A stretch of DNA of 64,000 bases from Streptomyces sp. NBC_00193 (GTDB lineage Bacteria; Actinomycetota; Actinomycetes; Streptomycetales; Streptomycetaceae): positions 2,294,001 through 2,358,000 of the forward strand of contig NZ_JAPEMM010000001.1 of NCBI RefSeq assembly GCF_026342735.1, read 5' to 3'. Under the pieces are notes generated by a model that searched no databases, was not told the DNA's origin, and saw only the letters and a list, made by a program, of their open reading frames with translations. Position numbers and translations under genes: made by a program. This document shows, piece after piece, positions 1 through 8,627 of the stretch; position 1 is the stretch's first letter, and each line of letters begins with the position of its first letter.

Positions 1-825
1 GGCGGCGTCCAGCACCGACCCGGCCGCGGCGAGCAGTTCCCGGACCCGGTCCCGCGCCGGGCCCTCGGCCGGGGCCCCGACCGCCGGGTCGGCCAGCAGG
101 GCCAGCACCGGCCGGATCCGCTCCGCGAGCCCCCGCGCGCCGTGCAGCTCGGCGGGGCGGCGGCGGGCCTGGCGCACCGTCACGGTCGCGGCGTCCCGCG
201 CCTTCATCAGCGGCTGCGGGTCGAAGGAGGCGACCGGGTCCTGGCGCAGGCGGCGCGCGTAGTCGGCCTCGGCGGCGAGGGCGTCGGCCAGGGCGTCGCG
301 CTGGGCGCCCCACCGCCGGATCGGGAAGAGCACGATCAGCAGGGCCTGCACCACCCCGCCGGCGGCGATCATCGCGGCGTGCCCGGCGGCCTGGGGCACG
401 GAGGTGGGCAGGGTGACGGTGACCAGCATGATCGCGACGTTCCCGGAGGCGATGATGCCCGCGGTGGGGCCGGCCGCCCACATCAGGCCCGCCGCGAAGC
501 TCCACACGGCGAGCAGCAGCATGAAGGCCAGGGTGTGCGAGGACCCGACGAGGTAGCCGATGAAGGTGGACACGGCCAGGGTCAGCCCGGCGGAGAGCGC
601 GAGCACGGGCCGGGGCCGCCAGCTCTTCTGGAAGGTGGCGATGGCCGCCATGTAGGCGCCGAAGGCGGAACTGGCGGCGGAGCCGGGCCCGAGGAGGGCG
701 AGGCTCACGCCGATGACGATCGCGAGGCCCGCGGCGGCGCGGAGCGCGACGAGGGGTTGGAGCCGGGTCCGCTCGACCGTCAGCCCGGCCCGGGCGGTGT
801 CCTTCAGTGCCCGGACCCAGCTCAT
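1..825 (-). CDS. FUSC-family membrane protein (3' end beyond window)
   Basis: An open frame of 275 codons starts at ATG 823-825 and runs off the left edge, so the C-terminus is missing. The product begins MSWVRALKDTARAGL and has about six hydrophobic segments in the first 165 residues, followed by a soluble helical region rich in Arg, Ala and Asp. This layout is that of FUSC / aromatic acid exporter-like proteins (fusaric acid resistance family), which sit in the inner membrane and are thought to export small aromatic acids. The substrate cannot be read from the sequence. Family assignment rests on the membrane pattern and segments such as GVVQALLIVLFPIRRWGAQR. Confidence 0.75.
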   Translation of the reverse strand, partial: MSWVRALKDTARAGLTVERTRLQPLVALRAAAGLAIVIGVSLALLGPGSAASSAFGAYMAAIATFQKSWRPRPVLALSAGLTLAVSTFIGYLVGSSHTLAFMLLLAVWSFAAGLMWAAGPTAGIIASGNVAIMLVTVTLPTSVPQAAGHAAMIAAGGVVQALLIVLFPIRRWGAQRDALADALAAEADYARRLRQDPVASFDPQPLMKARDAATVTVRQARRRPAELHGARGLAERIRPVLALLADPAVGAPAEGPARDRVRELLAAAGSVLDAA

Positions 826-897
826 GATCCCGAGCGTAGCCCCGCCGGGGGCGGAACCCGGGAGCCCGGCCGGGCCGCCTGCGCGTCGGATCCGGTG

Positions 898-1080
898 TGT
901 GTGCCGCTGCGCGGGGCGAAGTCCCCTACCCGCCCTTCCACCGTTCCCTGGGGCTCCGCCCCGGACCCCGCGCCTCAAACGCCGGCGGGGCTGGATGCAT
1001 CCAGCCCCGCCGGCGTTTGAGGCGCTCTTTTCGGGTCCGGGCAGCGCCCGGGGAACGGTGGAAGGGCGGGTAGGGGACGG
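898..1080. repeat. Intergenic inverted repeat with 56-bp perfect palindrome
   Basis: Two head-to-head copies of a dispersed Streptomyces intergenic repeat. Each copy carries the signature CCCTACCCGCCCTTCCACCG, then a GGGGCTCCGCCCC-type hairpin and CTCAAACGCCGG. The inner ends meet in a perfect 56-bp palindrome at 970-1025 centred on GGATGCATCC. Single copies occur at 4043-4140 and 50011-50100. The palindrome would form a very stable hairpin and may act as a bidirectional terminator between the FUSC gene and tatA. The remaining sequence up to 1244 shows nothing else clear. Confidence 0.85.
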
Positions 1081-1244
1081 CCCCGCAGGGCAGCCGGGGA
1101 CGCGTGCCCCCGGCTTCAGGTGTTCTTCAGGCTTGGCCTGATCTATGGCGCCGCAGGGCCGCCAGCGCCGATCATCGGCCGGACGGACCGATTCCGGAAC
1201 CGTCCCGGCAGACTGCCGGCACCGACCCGAAGGCGGACACACCC

Positions 1245-1430
1245 ATGCTCAGGAACGCCCTGGAACCCTGGCACGTCGCCATCATCGTGCTCGTCTGCCT
1301 GATGGTGTTCGGCTCGAAGAAGCTGCCCGAGATGGCCCGCGGCCTGGGCAGGTCCGCCCGCATCCTGAAGGCGGAGGCCCGTGCGCTGCGCGAGGAGGAG
1401 CCCGCCGCACCGGCTCCCGCCGAGCGCTGA
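1245..1430 (+). CDS. tatA: TatA/MttA/Hcf106-type Sec-independent translocase subunit
   Basis: A 61-residue protein starting MLRNALEPWHVAII. It has one N-terminal hydrophobic segment (about residues 9-22), then FGSKKLPEMARGLGRS, the hinge and amphipathic helix motif of TatA proteins, then a charged Ala/Glu/Pro-rich tail. TatA oligomers form the protein-conducting element of the twin-arginine pathway that exports folded proteins. At 61 residues it is shorter than the usual 80-100 residue housekeeping TatA and stands alone without tatC, so it is probably an accessory paralogue. ATG 1245 was chosen because the hydrophobic segment starts directly after it; longer upstream frames add low-complexity Arg/Pro sequence. 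Confidence 0.85.
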   Translation: MLRNALEPWHVAIIVLVCLMVFGSKKLPEMARGLGRSARILKAEARALREEEPAAPAPAER

Positions 1431-1436
1431 TCCGCG

Positions 1437-2615
1437 CTACTGCCGCAGGGAGGCGCGACGCCCGTCGGCCATGTGGGCGCGGTCGGCCGCCGCCGTGCCG
1501 TCCTCCCAGCCCGCGAGGTCCGTCGCTCCGCGCAGCCGCGTCGTCGTGGTCCGGGGGAACATCTCCTCCGCCCGCGAGGTGACCGCCACGTCCCGGGCGA
1601 CCAGGGCCGGGAGGTTGTCGGGGGCCTCGGCCACGGTGTCGGCCACCGTGTGCTCGGCCGTCTCCGCGAGACGCTGGCCGAGCCGGCTCGCGTAGGCCAG
1701 GAGGAAGGACTGCCGGAAGGTCTTGGTGCGCTTGCGCCCGCCCGCCCGCTGCCCGGCCTCCGCACGGGTCATCGCGGCGGTGCCCTGGACGAGCAGGGAG
1801 GTGTACAGCAGTTCCACCGCCTCCAGGTCGCTCTCGAAGCCGACGACGGTGGAGAACTCGTAGGCGCTGTTCCACACGGACCGGCACCGGTTCGCGCTCG
1901 CCACCGCGTCGAGCAGCACCGCCTTGGCCTCCTCGTACGGGGCCTCGACGCCGATCCGGCAGGCCCCGGGTATCTGCGTCGTGCCGGACTTCACGGCGAG
2001 CAGGGCCGCGTCCACGGTGTGCCGGGCCATGAGCTCCTGCGCCTTGGCGCTGAGCGCCTCCGCCTCCTCCGGGAAGGTGGTCGCCTCGGCCTTCGCGAGC
2101 AGCGCCCGGATCCGGCCGAGCATGCGCGGCTCGATGTGCGCGTGTTCGAGCACGTCGGCCGGGTCCCCCGGCAGCGGCCCGACCGGCTCGATCGAGGGCA
2201 GCCGGATCAACAGCCGGAACACTTCCAGGACGGTCCCGGCCAGGCTGAAGCGGTCGGTGCGCTCCCGCTGGACCAGTCGTTCCCCGTACGCGGTGTCGTC
2301 CCCCCACCACACCTCGGCGTCGGTCCACCGCTCGGGCAGCCGCGCGTAGCGCCGGGCCTCGGCGGCGATCAGGTCCTCGGCGATCCGCAGGTGCGCCTGC
2401 TCCAGGTCCCGGCGTACGAGCCGCAGCACGTCGGCCGGCCGCCACCCGCGCTCCCAGGCCTGGCGCAGGTACTCCTCACCGCGCGCGAGCAGCGCCTGTC
2501 CGACACCGCCCCAGCGGTCCCCCTCGGCGACGAGCACCGACGCCCCGGCGTCCAGCCCGGCGTCGTCCTGGTTGTACAGCGCGGCCTCGCAGGCCCGGTC
2601 GACGATGTCTCTCAC
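1437..2615 (-). CDS. DUF2786 domain protein
   Basis: A 392-residue soluble protein. The segment RIRALLAKAEATTFPEEAEA followed by LSAKAQELMARH, about residues 165-200, is the diagnostic DUF2786 motif. Function is unknown for the family; it occurs widely in actinobacteria and some phages. No membrane segment or signal peptide is visible. The gene ends 7 bp from tatA, which runs toward it, so the two are convergent. Its start lies just after the end of the HxlR regulator gene on the same strand (4-bp gap), so the two may be co-transcribed. Confidence 0.8.
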   Translation of the reverse strand: MRDIVDRACEAALYNQDDAGLDAGASVLVAEGDRWGGVGQALLARGEEYLRQAWERGWRPADVLRLVRRDLEQAHLRIAEDLIAAEARRYARLPERWTDAEVWWGDDTAYGERLVQRERTDRFSLAGTVLEVFRLLIRLPSIEPVGPLPGDPADVLEHAHIEPRMLGRIRALLAKAEATTFPEEAEALSAKAQELMARHTVDAALLAVKSGTTQIPGACRIGVEAPYEEAKAVLLDAVASANRCRSVWNSAYEFSTVVGFESDLEAVELLYTSLLVQGTAAMTRAEAGQRAGGRKRTKTFRQSFLLAYASRLGQRLAETAEHTVADTVAEAPDNLPALVARDVAVTSRAEEMFPRTTTTRLRGATDLAGWEDGTAAADRAHMADGRRASLRQ

Positions 2616-2619
2616 CCCT

Positions 2620-3033
2620 TCAGCTTGGCATGACCGCCTGCTGGGCCTTCTCCTCGTCCCATTCGGCCCGGGCGGCCGCGATCTGCGGACGGTGGGCCAG
2701 GGACCAGTCGGCGAGGCCCTTCACGAGGTGGGTCAGGCTGTGGCCGAGCGCGGTCAGCTCGTACTCGACCTGCGGCGGCACGGTCGGGTACACGGTCCGC
2801 CGGACGAGTCCGTCGCGCTCCAGGCGGCGGACGGTGAGGGTCAGCATCCGCTGGGAGACGCCCTCCAGGGACCGCTGCAGGGCGTTGAAGCGCAGGGGTC
2901 CGGCGGCGAGCTGGACGACGACGAGGACCGACCACCTGTCGCCGAGCCGGTCGAGGACGTCGCGGATCCCGCAGTCGTCGTCGCAGCTCACCACCGGTTC
3001 GGGGGCGGTTACTTCCGTGTGCCCTGCTGACAT
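2620..3033 (-). CDS. HxlR-family winged-helix regulator
   Basis: A 137-residue protein with the HxlR (MarR-like) core: DVLDRLGDRWSVLVVVQLAA, then LRFNALQRSLEGVSQRMLTL and RRLERDGLVRRTVYPTVPP, ending in the ALGHSL segment. An early DDDCGIRD cysteine matches the conserved Cys near the N-terminus that senses redox or electrophile stress in several members. It is divergent from the SDR gene at 3125 across a 91-bp gap, the usual arrangement in which an HxlR protein controls the neighbouring oxidoreductase. AGGAGG precedes the start at a normal distance on the minus strand. Confidence 0.9.
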   Translation of the reverse strand: MSAGHTEVTAPEPVVSCDDDCGIRDVLDRLGDRWSVLVVVQLAAGPLRFNALQRSLEGVSQRMLTLTVRRLERDGLVRRTVYPTVPPQVEYELTALGHSLTHLVKGLADWSLAHRPQIAAARAEWDEEKAQQAVMPS

Positions 3034-3124
3034 GAATGTGCCTCCTTATGCGCCGCGCACTGATCGAACACGATAGGCGTGACGCGAAAGCGCACCCCCT
3101 GAACGACGGCTCGGAGGCCCTCCC

Positions 3125-3952
3125 ATGCTCTTGATCACCGGCGCTTCGGGCGGCCTCGGCTCCCTGGTCGCACAGCGGCTGGCGGACCGTCCGGACGTCC
3201 GCATCGGCACCCGCCGCCCCACCGGCCCCTCCCGGGTCCGCGTCGACTTCGACGCACCGCAGACCCTGGACTTCCGGGGCGTGGACACCCTCCTGCTGAT
3301 CTCGGCGGGCTACGGGGAGGACGACGAGGTGATCCGCCGTCACGAGGCGGCGATCGCCGCGGCGGAGCGGGACGGGGTCCGCCACGTCGTCTACACGAGC
3401 CTCACGGCGGAGGGCGACCACCTCCCGTACGCACTGGCCCACCGCTGGACGGAACGCCGCCTCGCCGCCTCCTCCTCCCTCGCCTGGACGGTCCTGCGCA
3501 ACGGCCTGTACGCGGAACTCCTGGCCGCCCTGGCGGCCCCCGGCCCCGACGGGCGGATCACCGCCCCGCTGGGCCGGGGCCGGCTGGCCGCGGTCTCCCG
3601 CGAGGACCTGGCGGACGTGGCGGTACGGGTCGCCCTCGACCCCGCCGCACACGCGGGCCGGATGTACGAGCTGGTGGGCGACCGGCCCCTGTCGGGCGCC
3701 GACCTGGCCGCCGCGACGGGCTCCGTCTACGCCCCGGCCACCCTCGCCGAGGCCCGCGCGGCCCTCTCGGCCCCCGGAACGGCCCCCTTCCAGCCCCCGA
3801 TGCTGGTCGGCACCTACTCCGCGATCGCCGCCGGCTTCCTCGCCACCCCCGACCAGGGCCCCCTCCGCACCCTCCTGCCCCACCCCCCGCGCCCCGCCCT
3901 GGAGACGTACAAGGCGTCCCTCCCGCAGCAACTCCAGCCGTCGGGCACCTGA
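3125..3952 (+). CDS. NmrA-like NAD(P)-binding SDR oxidoreductase
   Basis: A 275-residue atypical short-chain dehydrogenase with the N-terminal dinucleotide motif LLITGASGGLGSLVAQRL. It lacks the classical YxxxK catalytic pair, as in NmrA/HSCARG-like proteins and quinone oxidoreductases of the QorB (YtfG) type, which sense or use NADPH. The segment VRHVVYTSLTAEGDHLPYA fits the QorB group. Divergent from the HxlR regulator, so likely induced by the signal that regulator senses. The last codons lie inside the first unit of a 36-bp tandem repeat (see 3921-4056). Confidence 0.85.
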   Translation: MLLITGASGGLGSLVAQRLADRPDVRIGTRRPTGPSRVRVDFDAPQTLDFRGVDTLLLISAGYGEDDEVIRRHEAAIAAAERDGVRHVVYTSLTAEGDHLPYALAHRWTERRLAASSSLAWTVLRNGLYAELLAALAAPGPDGRITAPLGRGRLAAVSREDLADVAVRVALDPAAHAGRMYELVGDRPLSGADLAAATGSVYAPATLAEARAALSAPGTAPFQPPMLVGTYSAIAAGFLATPDQGPLRTLLPHPPRPALETYKASLPQQLQPSGT

Positions 3953-4056
3953 GGCCCGGGCGTAGCAATTCCAGCCGTCCGACGCTGAGGCCCGGGCGCA
4001 GCAATTCCAGCCGTCCGACGCTGAGGCCCGGGCGCAGCAATTCCAGCCGTCCGGCG
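3921..4056 (+). repeat. 36-bp tandem repeat overlapping the 3' end of the SDR gene
   Basis: A unit of about 36 bp (AATTCCAGCCGTCCGACGCT followed by GAGGCCCGGGCGCAGC) is repeated nearly four times. The first, diverged unit (CAACTCCAGCCGTCGGGCAC, then CTGAGG) supplies the final codons and stop of the SDR gene. The last unit leads directly into a copy of the dispersed intergenic repeat. Confidence 0.85.
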
Positions 4057-4140
4057 TTTGAGGACCGGGGTCTGGGGCGGAGCCCCAGGACGGGGTCCGG
4101 GGCGGAGCCCCGGGGAACGGGCGAAGGGCGGGTAGGGGAC
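4043..4140 (-). repeat. Dispersed Streptomyces intergenic repeat, single copy
   Basis: Read on the minus strand this is the same unit as at 898-1080: GTCCCCTACCCGCCCTTCGC, two GGGGCTCCGCCCC-type stems, then CCTCAAACGCCGGACGGC. It sits between the SDR gene and the polymerase gene. The G+C-rich stems could act as a terminator for the SDR gene. Confidence 0.8.
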
Positions 4141-4222
4141 CCACTGCCCCACCCAGCGGCACACACCTGTGCCAGCGCGCCGCGCACCGGCACTGTCAGA
4201 CCCCGGTGGGACACTCGCACTC

Positions 4223-5881
4223 ATGAGCGACCGCATCCCCCGGTGGGCCCTCGCCGAGGACGGCGACGGCCGCTGGCATGCCATGCCACTGGACGACCCC
4301 ACCGGCGGTGGCCGGATCACCACCACCGACCCCGCGGAAGCGATCCGCGCAGCCCCCACCGGCACCCGCTGGGTCTGGCGCTCCACGCAGGCGGTCTACC
4401 CCCGACTCCTCGCCGCCGGCACCCGCGTCGAGCGCTGCCACGACATCGAGGACGCCGAGCTGCTCCTGCTCGCCCACGAGGGCCGCCTCGGCGAACCCCG
4501 CTCGGCGGCCGCCGCCTGGGCCCGCCTGACGAACGCACCCGTACCGCCCGATCCCCCGCAGCGCGCGGCGGAACCCGGCAGCCAGCACTCCCTCTTCGAC
4601 CCCCAGCCCGCCCCCGTCCCGCTCGACGCCCTCGTCGCCGTCCACGCCGACCAGGCGAAACGGCAGGGCGCCACCGCCCACCCCGACCGGATGCGGCTGC
4701 TCGTGGCCTCCGAGTCGGCGGCCTTCCTCGTCGCCGCCGAGATGAACCGCGCGGGCCTGCCCTGGCGGGCCGACGTCCACCGGGCCCTGCTCACCGAGCT
4801 GCTCGGCGAGCGGTACGCGGGGCGCGGCCAGCCCCGCCGGCTCGCGGAGCTGGCCGACGAGGTCTCGGCGGCGTTCGGTCGGCGCGTGCGGCCCGAGCTG
4901 GCCGCCGACGTCATCAAGGCCTTCGCGGAGGCCGGGATCAAGCTCAAGTCCACCCGGCGCTGGGAGATCCAGGACCTGGAGCACCCGGCCGTGGAGCCCC
5001 TCATCGCGTTCAAGAAGCTGTACCGGATCTACACCGCCCACGGCTGGTCCTGGCTGGCGGACTGGGTCCACGACGGCCGTTTCCGCCCCGAGTTCATCCC
5101 CGGCGGCACCTACACCGGCCGCTGGGTCACCAACGGCGGCGGGGCCCTGCAGATCCCCAAGGTGATCCGCCGGGCCGTCGTCGCCGACCCCGGCTGGCGG
5201 CTCGTGGTGGCCGACGCCGACCAGATGGAGCCCCGGGTGCTCGCCGCGATCTCCCGCGACCCCGCCTTCATGGAGGTGGCCGGCCGCCCCGAGGACCTGT
5301 ACACCTCCATCTCCCGCCAGGGCTTCTCCGGCGACCGCGACATGGCGAAGATCGCCGTGCTCGGCGCGGTGTACGGGCAGACCTCCGGGGACGGCCTGAA
5401 GAACCTGGCCGCGCTGCGCCGCCGCTTCCCCCGGGCCGTGGCCTACGTGGACGACGCCGCGAAGGCGGGCGAGGAGGGGCGGCTCGTACGGACCTGGCTG
5501 GGCCGCACCTGTCCGCCGCCGGCCGATCCGGAGGACGCCGAGGAGCTCCCCGACGGCTACGTCCCGAGCTACGCCTCGACCGACGCCCGGGCCCGCGGCC
5601 GCTTCACCCGCAACTTCGTCGTGCAGGGCAGCGCCGCGGACTGGGCGCTGCTCCTGCTCGCGGCGCTGCGCCGGTCCCTCGCGGAGGCGGGGATGCGGGC
5701 CGAGCTGGTCTTCTTCCAGCACGACGAGGTCATCGTCCACTGCCCCGAGGAGGAGGCGCCGGCCGTGGTCGCGGCGATCCGCGAGGCGGGCGACCTGGCC
5801 GGCCGGATCACCTTCGGCGAGACCCCGGTCCGCTTCCCCTTCACCGCGGCCGTCGTGGAGTGCTACGCGGACGCGAAGTGA
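4223..5881 (+). CDS. Bifunctional 3'-5' exonuclease/DNA polymerase-like protein (family A)
   Basis: A 552-residue family-A DNA polymerase, shorter than PolA (about 900) because it has no 5'-nuclease domain. Motif A is DADQMEPR (about residue 330), motif B is RDMAKIAVLGAVYGQ (about 372-386) and motif C is QHDE (about 498), so the palm and fingers are intact. The N-terminal 200 residues are poorly conserved and lack a clear DEDD exonuclease signature. This second PolA-like protein is common in Streptomyces alongside true PolA; a repair or gap-filling role is inferred. ATG 4223 was preferred over in-frame 4169 because the sequence MSDRIPRWALAEDGDGRWHA looks like the true N-terminus and the extension is low complexity. 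Confidence 0.85.
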   Translation: MSDRIPRWALAEDGDGRWHAMPLDDPTGGGRITTTDPAEAIRAAPTGTRWVWRSTQAVYPRLLAAGTRVERCHDIEDAELLLLAHEGRLGEPRSAAAAWARLTNAPVPPDPPQRAAEPGSQHSLFDPQPAPVPLDALVAVHADQAKRQGATAHPDRMRLLVASESAAFLVAAEMNRAGLPWRADVHRALLTELLGERYAGRGQPRRLAELADEVSAAFGRRVRPELAADVIKAFAEAGIKLKSTRRWEIQDLEHPAVEPLIAFKKLYRIYTAHGWSWLADWVHDGRFRPEFIPGGTYTGRWVTNGGGALQIPKVIRRAVVADPGWRLVVADADQMEPRVLAAISRDPAFMEVAGRPEDLYTSISRQGFSGDRDMAKIAVLGAVYGQTSGDGLKNLAALRRRFPRAVAYVDDAAKAGEEGRLVRTWLGRTCPPPADPEDAEELPDGYVPSYASTDARARGRFTRNFVVQGSAADWALLLLAALRRSLAEAGMRAELVFFQHDEVIVHCPEEEAPAVVAAIREAGDLAGRITFGETPVRFPFTAAVVECYADAK

Positions 5882-5931
5882 CGTAGGCAGACGAAGGGAC
5901 GCAGGGGAAGCGGCCGGCCCGCCGGCTCCTC

Positions 5932-7224
5932 CTACTGCCCGTACTCCGAGGCCCACTTCGGGCTCGTCACGAGCTCCTTCATCCGCTCCACGCTCAGCAC
6001 CGGCTCCTTGCGGGTCACCGCCGATCCCTGGGTCGCGGCGTTGAAGGAGGACAGGATCAGCCGGGTCCCGTTCGGCCGCAGCACCTCGGCCTTCCACCAG
6101 AGCATGCCGGGCACGCCCTTGTCCCCGTCCCGCTTCTCGGTCAGGACCTTCGATCCGTCCGGCAGCGTCTCGGCGTCCTTGAACAAGTCCGCCCATGTGG
6201 CCGGCTCACCCGGCTTCCTCTGGCTGTCCACCTGGATGTCCAGGCTGACCAGCGACTTGCCCTTGCCGTCGTCGAGCACCAGGTAGCCCAGATCCCCGTG
6301 CTCCTCGTCCCGGCTCACGATCGGGATCCCGTCCGCGCGCAGCAGTTCCTCCAGGATGCCTGCCGCCCTCGCCCCCTGGCGGCCGGCCGGACGCTCGTCC
6401 TCCTGACCGGCGGCGGGCAGGTCGTTCAGGGCCGGATGCCACAGCGGGGAGGTCACGAGCGCCTTCATCTGCGCGAGCGTGAGCGGCGGTGCCGGACGGC
6501 TGACGGGCGAGCCCTTCTCCTGCTCCGAGTTCTCCTCGTGGGCGTCCACCATGAACCCCTGGGGGGTCACCACGATGGCGCGCCAGGACTTCACGTCGGC
6601 CCGGTGGTCGGGGTACACGTAGCCCTTGTAGAGGAACAGCCGCGAGCCGTCCTCAAGCGTCTCCGAGGTGCAACTGTCGTGCTTCGTCGTGGTCTTGGAG
6701 GGGCACTTGAGCATGTCCTCGGCCATCTCGCCCTTCGGGTCGATCCGGTAGAGGCCGAAGCCGACCATGCTCTTGCCCTCGCCGTCATCGAAGACCGCGC
6801 TCACCGCCGGGCCCAGCTCGTGGCCCGTTCCGCGCGCCTCGACGGCGCTGAGCGTGCCCTGCGGCAGGAGCTGCTTGAGCACCCCGGTCAGCTGCTCGGC
6901 GGAGACGGCGCCGGTTCCGACGCGGTTGTTGCGCTCCGTCTGCCCCTGCCGGACCATCGGCCCCAGAGCGGGCGGCTCCTGCGAGGACGCCACGTTCGCC
7001 CGGCCCCCGCCACCGCCGGCCCCCCAGAGCATCCCGTTCGCGTACGCCCCGGCGGTACCGATCAGCGCCAGGGCGAGCGCCGAGCCGCCGGCGATGGCGG
7101 CCCGGCGACGGGCCACCATCCGCCGCCCGCGCCGCTCCCCGGCGTCCACGAGGTCGCGGCCCTCGGACGTGAAGCCGTCACCGGTTCGCCGGAGGGCCTC
7201 GCCGAGCTCATCTTCAAAGGGCAT
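5932..7224 (-). CDS. Membrane-anchored partner protein of the ECF sigma factor
   Basis: A 430-residue protein with a 45-residue Arg-rich cytoplasmic N-terminus, one transmembrane segment (GGSALALALIGTAGAYA, about residues 47-64) and a long extracytoplasmic part. That part holds two similar halves, each with LVTSP(L/K)W and SLD/VGFGLY-type segments, suggesting an internal duplication. It lies 76 bp downstream of the SigE-family gene on the same strand. By position and topology it may act as an anti-sigma or sensor protein, but no ZAS zinc motif is present. Hypothetical in Streptomyces annotation; the role is an inference. Confidence 0.6.
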   Translation of the reverse strand: MPFEDELGEALRRTGDGFTSEGRDLVDAGERRGRRMVARRRAAIAGGSALALALIGTAGAYANGMLWGAGGGGGRANVASSQEPPALGPMVRQGQTERNNRVGTGAVSAEQLTGVLKQLLPQGTLSAVEARGTGHELGPAVSAVFDDGEGKSMVGFGLYRIDPKGEMAEDMLKCPSKTTTKHDSCTSETLEDGSRLFLYKGYVYPDHRADVKSWRAIVVTPQGFMVDAHEENSEQEKGSPVSRPAPPLTLAQMKALVTSPLWHPALNDLPAAGQEDERPAGRQGARAAGILEELLRADGIPIVSRDEEHGDLGYLVLDDGKGKSLVSLDIQVDSQRKPGEPATWADLFKDAETLPDGSKVLTEKRDGDKGVPGMLWWKAEVLRPNGTRLILSSFNAATQGSAVTRKEPVLSVERMKELVTSPKWASEYGQ

Positions 7225-7300
7225 GCGGAATCAGACCTTCCGTCCAAGGGGATCATGGGATGAGAGAGGTGGAACGGTGTGTACACAACGGGCGGGATGC

Positions 7301-7810
7301 TCAGCGCCCCGCGAACTCCGCCAGCGAGCCGCCCAGTTGCTCCCGCAGCCGGGTCAGCGCACGCGAGCTGCGGGTCCGTACGGCCGCCGAGCTGACGTTC
7401 ATCACGTCGGCGGTCTCCTCGACGCTGCGGTCCTCCCAGTACCGCAGCACCAGGACCGCCCGGTCCTTCGGTGCCAGCCGCCCCAGCGCCTCCAGCAGCG
7501 TCAGCCGCAGCGCGGGATCGCCGCCGGCCGGCGCGCCCGCGTCGGGGAACTCCCCGACCGGACGCTCCCCCGCCGACCGGCGGCGCTGGTGCGTCAGGAA
7601 GGCACGCACCAGCACGGTTTGCGCGTACGCCGCCGGATTGTCGATCCGGGCGACGCGTGCCCAGAGCAGGTACATCCGCCCGAGGGTCTCCTGTACGAGA
7701 TCCTCCGCGAGGTGGGTGTCGCCGCTCGTCAGCAGACAGGCCGACCGGTACAGATGCGCCGATCTTCCCATCGCGAACTCACGGAACCCATCTCTGCGTC
7801 CGTACCCCAT
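7301..7810 (-). CDS. SigE-family ECF RNA polymerase sigma factor
   Basis: A 169-residue sigma-70 group 4 protein. Region 2 is visible as LYRSACLLTSGDTHLAEDLV and QETLGRMYLLWARV; region 4 as LGRLAPKDRAVLVLRYWEDR followed by SVEETADVMNVSSAAVRTRS, the helix-turn-helix that reads the -35 element. This belongs to the actinobacterial SigE-type family (SigE70 in annotation), whose regulators are often co-encoded membrane proteins. The gene immediately downstream encodes such a protein. Promoter targets cannot be derived from the window. Confidence 0.92.
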   Translation of the reverse strand: MGYGRRDGFREFAMGRSAHLYRSACLLTSGDTHLAEDLVQETLGRMYLLWARVARIDNPAAYAQTVLVRAFLTHQRRRSAGERPVGEFPDAGAPAGGDPALRLTLLEALGRLAPKDRAVLVLRYWEDRSVEETADVMNVSSAAVRTRSSRALTRLREQLGGSLAEFAGR

Positions 7811-7875
7811 CGGCTCCCCCTCGCGTCCGTCTCACCCCAATGACGCGACGGGGACCGGGAATGTTTCAGCCGATC

Positions 7876-8466
7876 TCAGACCGATGCGGAAACGGCCCCG
7901 GCGTCCGTTCCCGAGCCCGCCTCGGAGCCCGCTTCGGAGCCCGTCTCGGAGCCCGTCTCGGAGAGGTCGTGGAAGTACATGTGGAACTCCTCGCGGACGA
8001 ACCCCTCCGCCTCGTACAGCCCCTGCGCGACGAGGTTGTCGTACGCCGTCTCCAGCTGCACGCCCGAGACCCCGGCCTCCCGCGCCCGGCGCAGCACCTC
8101 GCGCAGCAGCGCGCGGCCCGCGCCCGTACGGCGGCCGGCGGGCGCCACGTACAGGTCGCCCAGCAGCCACGCGGGCTTCATGGCCAGCGAGGAGAACATC
8201 GGGTAGACCTGCGTGAAGCCGACCGTGCCCGCACCCGGGACCTCGGCGAGCAGGATGAAGGAGTCGCCGCCCGCCAGCCGCTCCGCCAGGAAGGCACGCG
8301 GGCGCTCCGGGTCCTCGACCTCCACCTCGTAGAACTCCAGGTAGCCGCGGAAGAGCTCGGCGGCGGTGTCCAGATCCGCCTCGCCCGCCTCGCGCAGGAC
8401 CACCTTGCCCCCGCCGTCGGCGGCCTCCGGGGTGCGGGCCTCGTCGTGCGTCGTCCGACCGTTCAT
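7876..8466 (-). CDS. GNAT-family N-acetyltransferase
   Basis: A 196-residue acetyltransferase. The acetyl-CoA binding motif A is LLGDLYVAPAGRRTGAGRAL (R-x-x-G-x-G/A), followed by motif B-like YDNLVAQGLYEAEGFVREE. Substrate unknown; the closest pattern is small-molecule or protein amine acetyltransferases. ATG 8464-8466 (MNGRTTHDEART) was chosen; an upstream in-frame start adds basic low-complexity sequence. The C-terminal tail carries four copies of a Ser-Glu-(Thr/Ala)-Gly unit encoded by a 12-bp tandem repeat at 7915-7965, a likely length-variable tail outside the fold. Confidence 0.88.
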   Translation of the reverse strand: MNGRTTHDEARTPEAADGGGKVVLREAGEADLDTAAELFRGYLEFYEVEVEDPERPRAFLAERLAGGDSFILLAEVPGAGTVGFTQVYPMFSSLAMKPAWLLGDLYVAPAGRRTGAGRALLREVLRRAREAGVSGVQLETAYDNLVAQGLYEAEGFVREEFHMYFHDLSETGSETGSEAGSEAGSGTDAGAVSASV

Positions 8467-8627
8467 ATCGCTCTCCCTCGTGGCGTCCCTGTCGCGCTCC
8501 CCAATTCTGCAACCGCGCGCGGGTCGCGCCCCCCGCACCGGCCGGGACCGTGGCGCGGGAACCGTCGAATCGCGACGAACCGGCAGACCGTCGATACTTC
8601 GGGAAACGGGCCCGGGCAGGAGACGGA

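Noticed and set aside
4223..5881. Phage origin for the family-A polymerase
   Set aside because: Base composition and neighbours are chromosomal and this short polymerase is common in Streptomyces.
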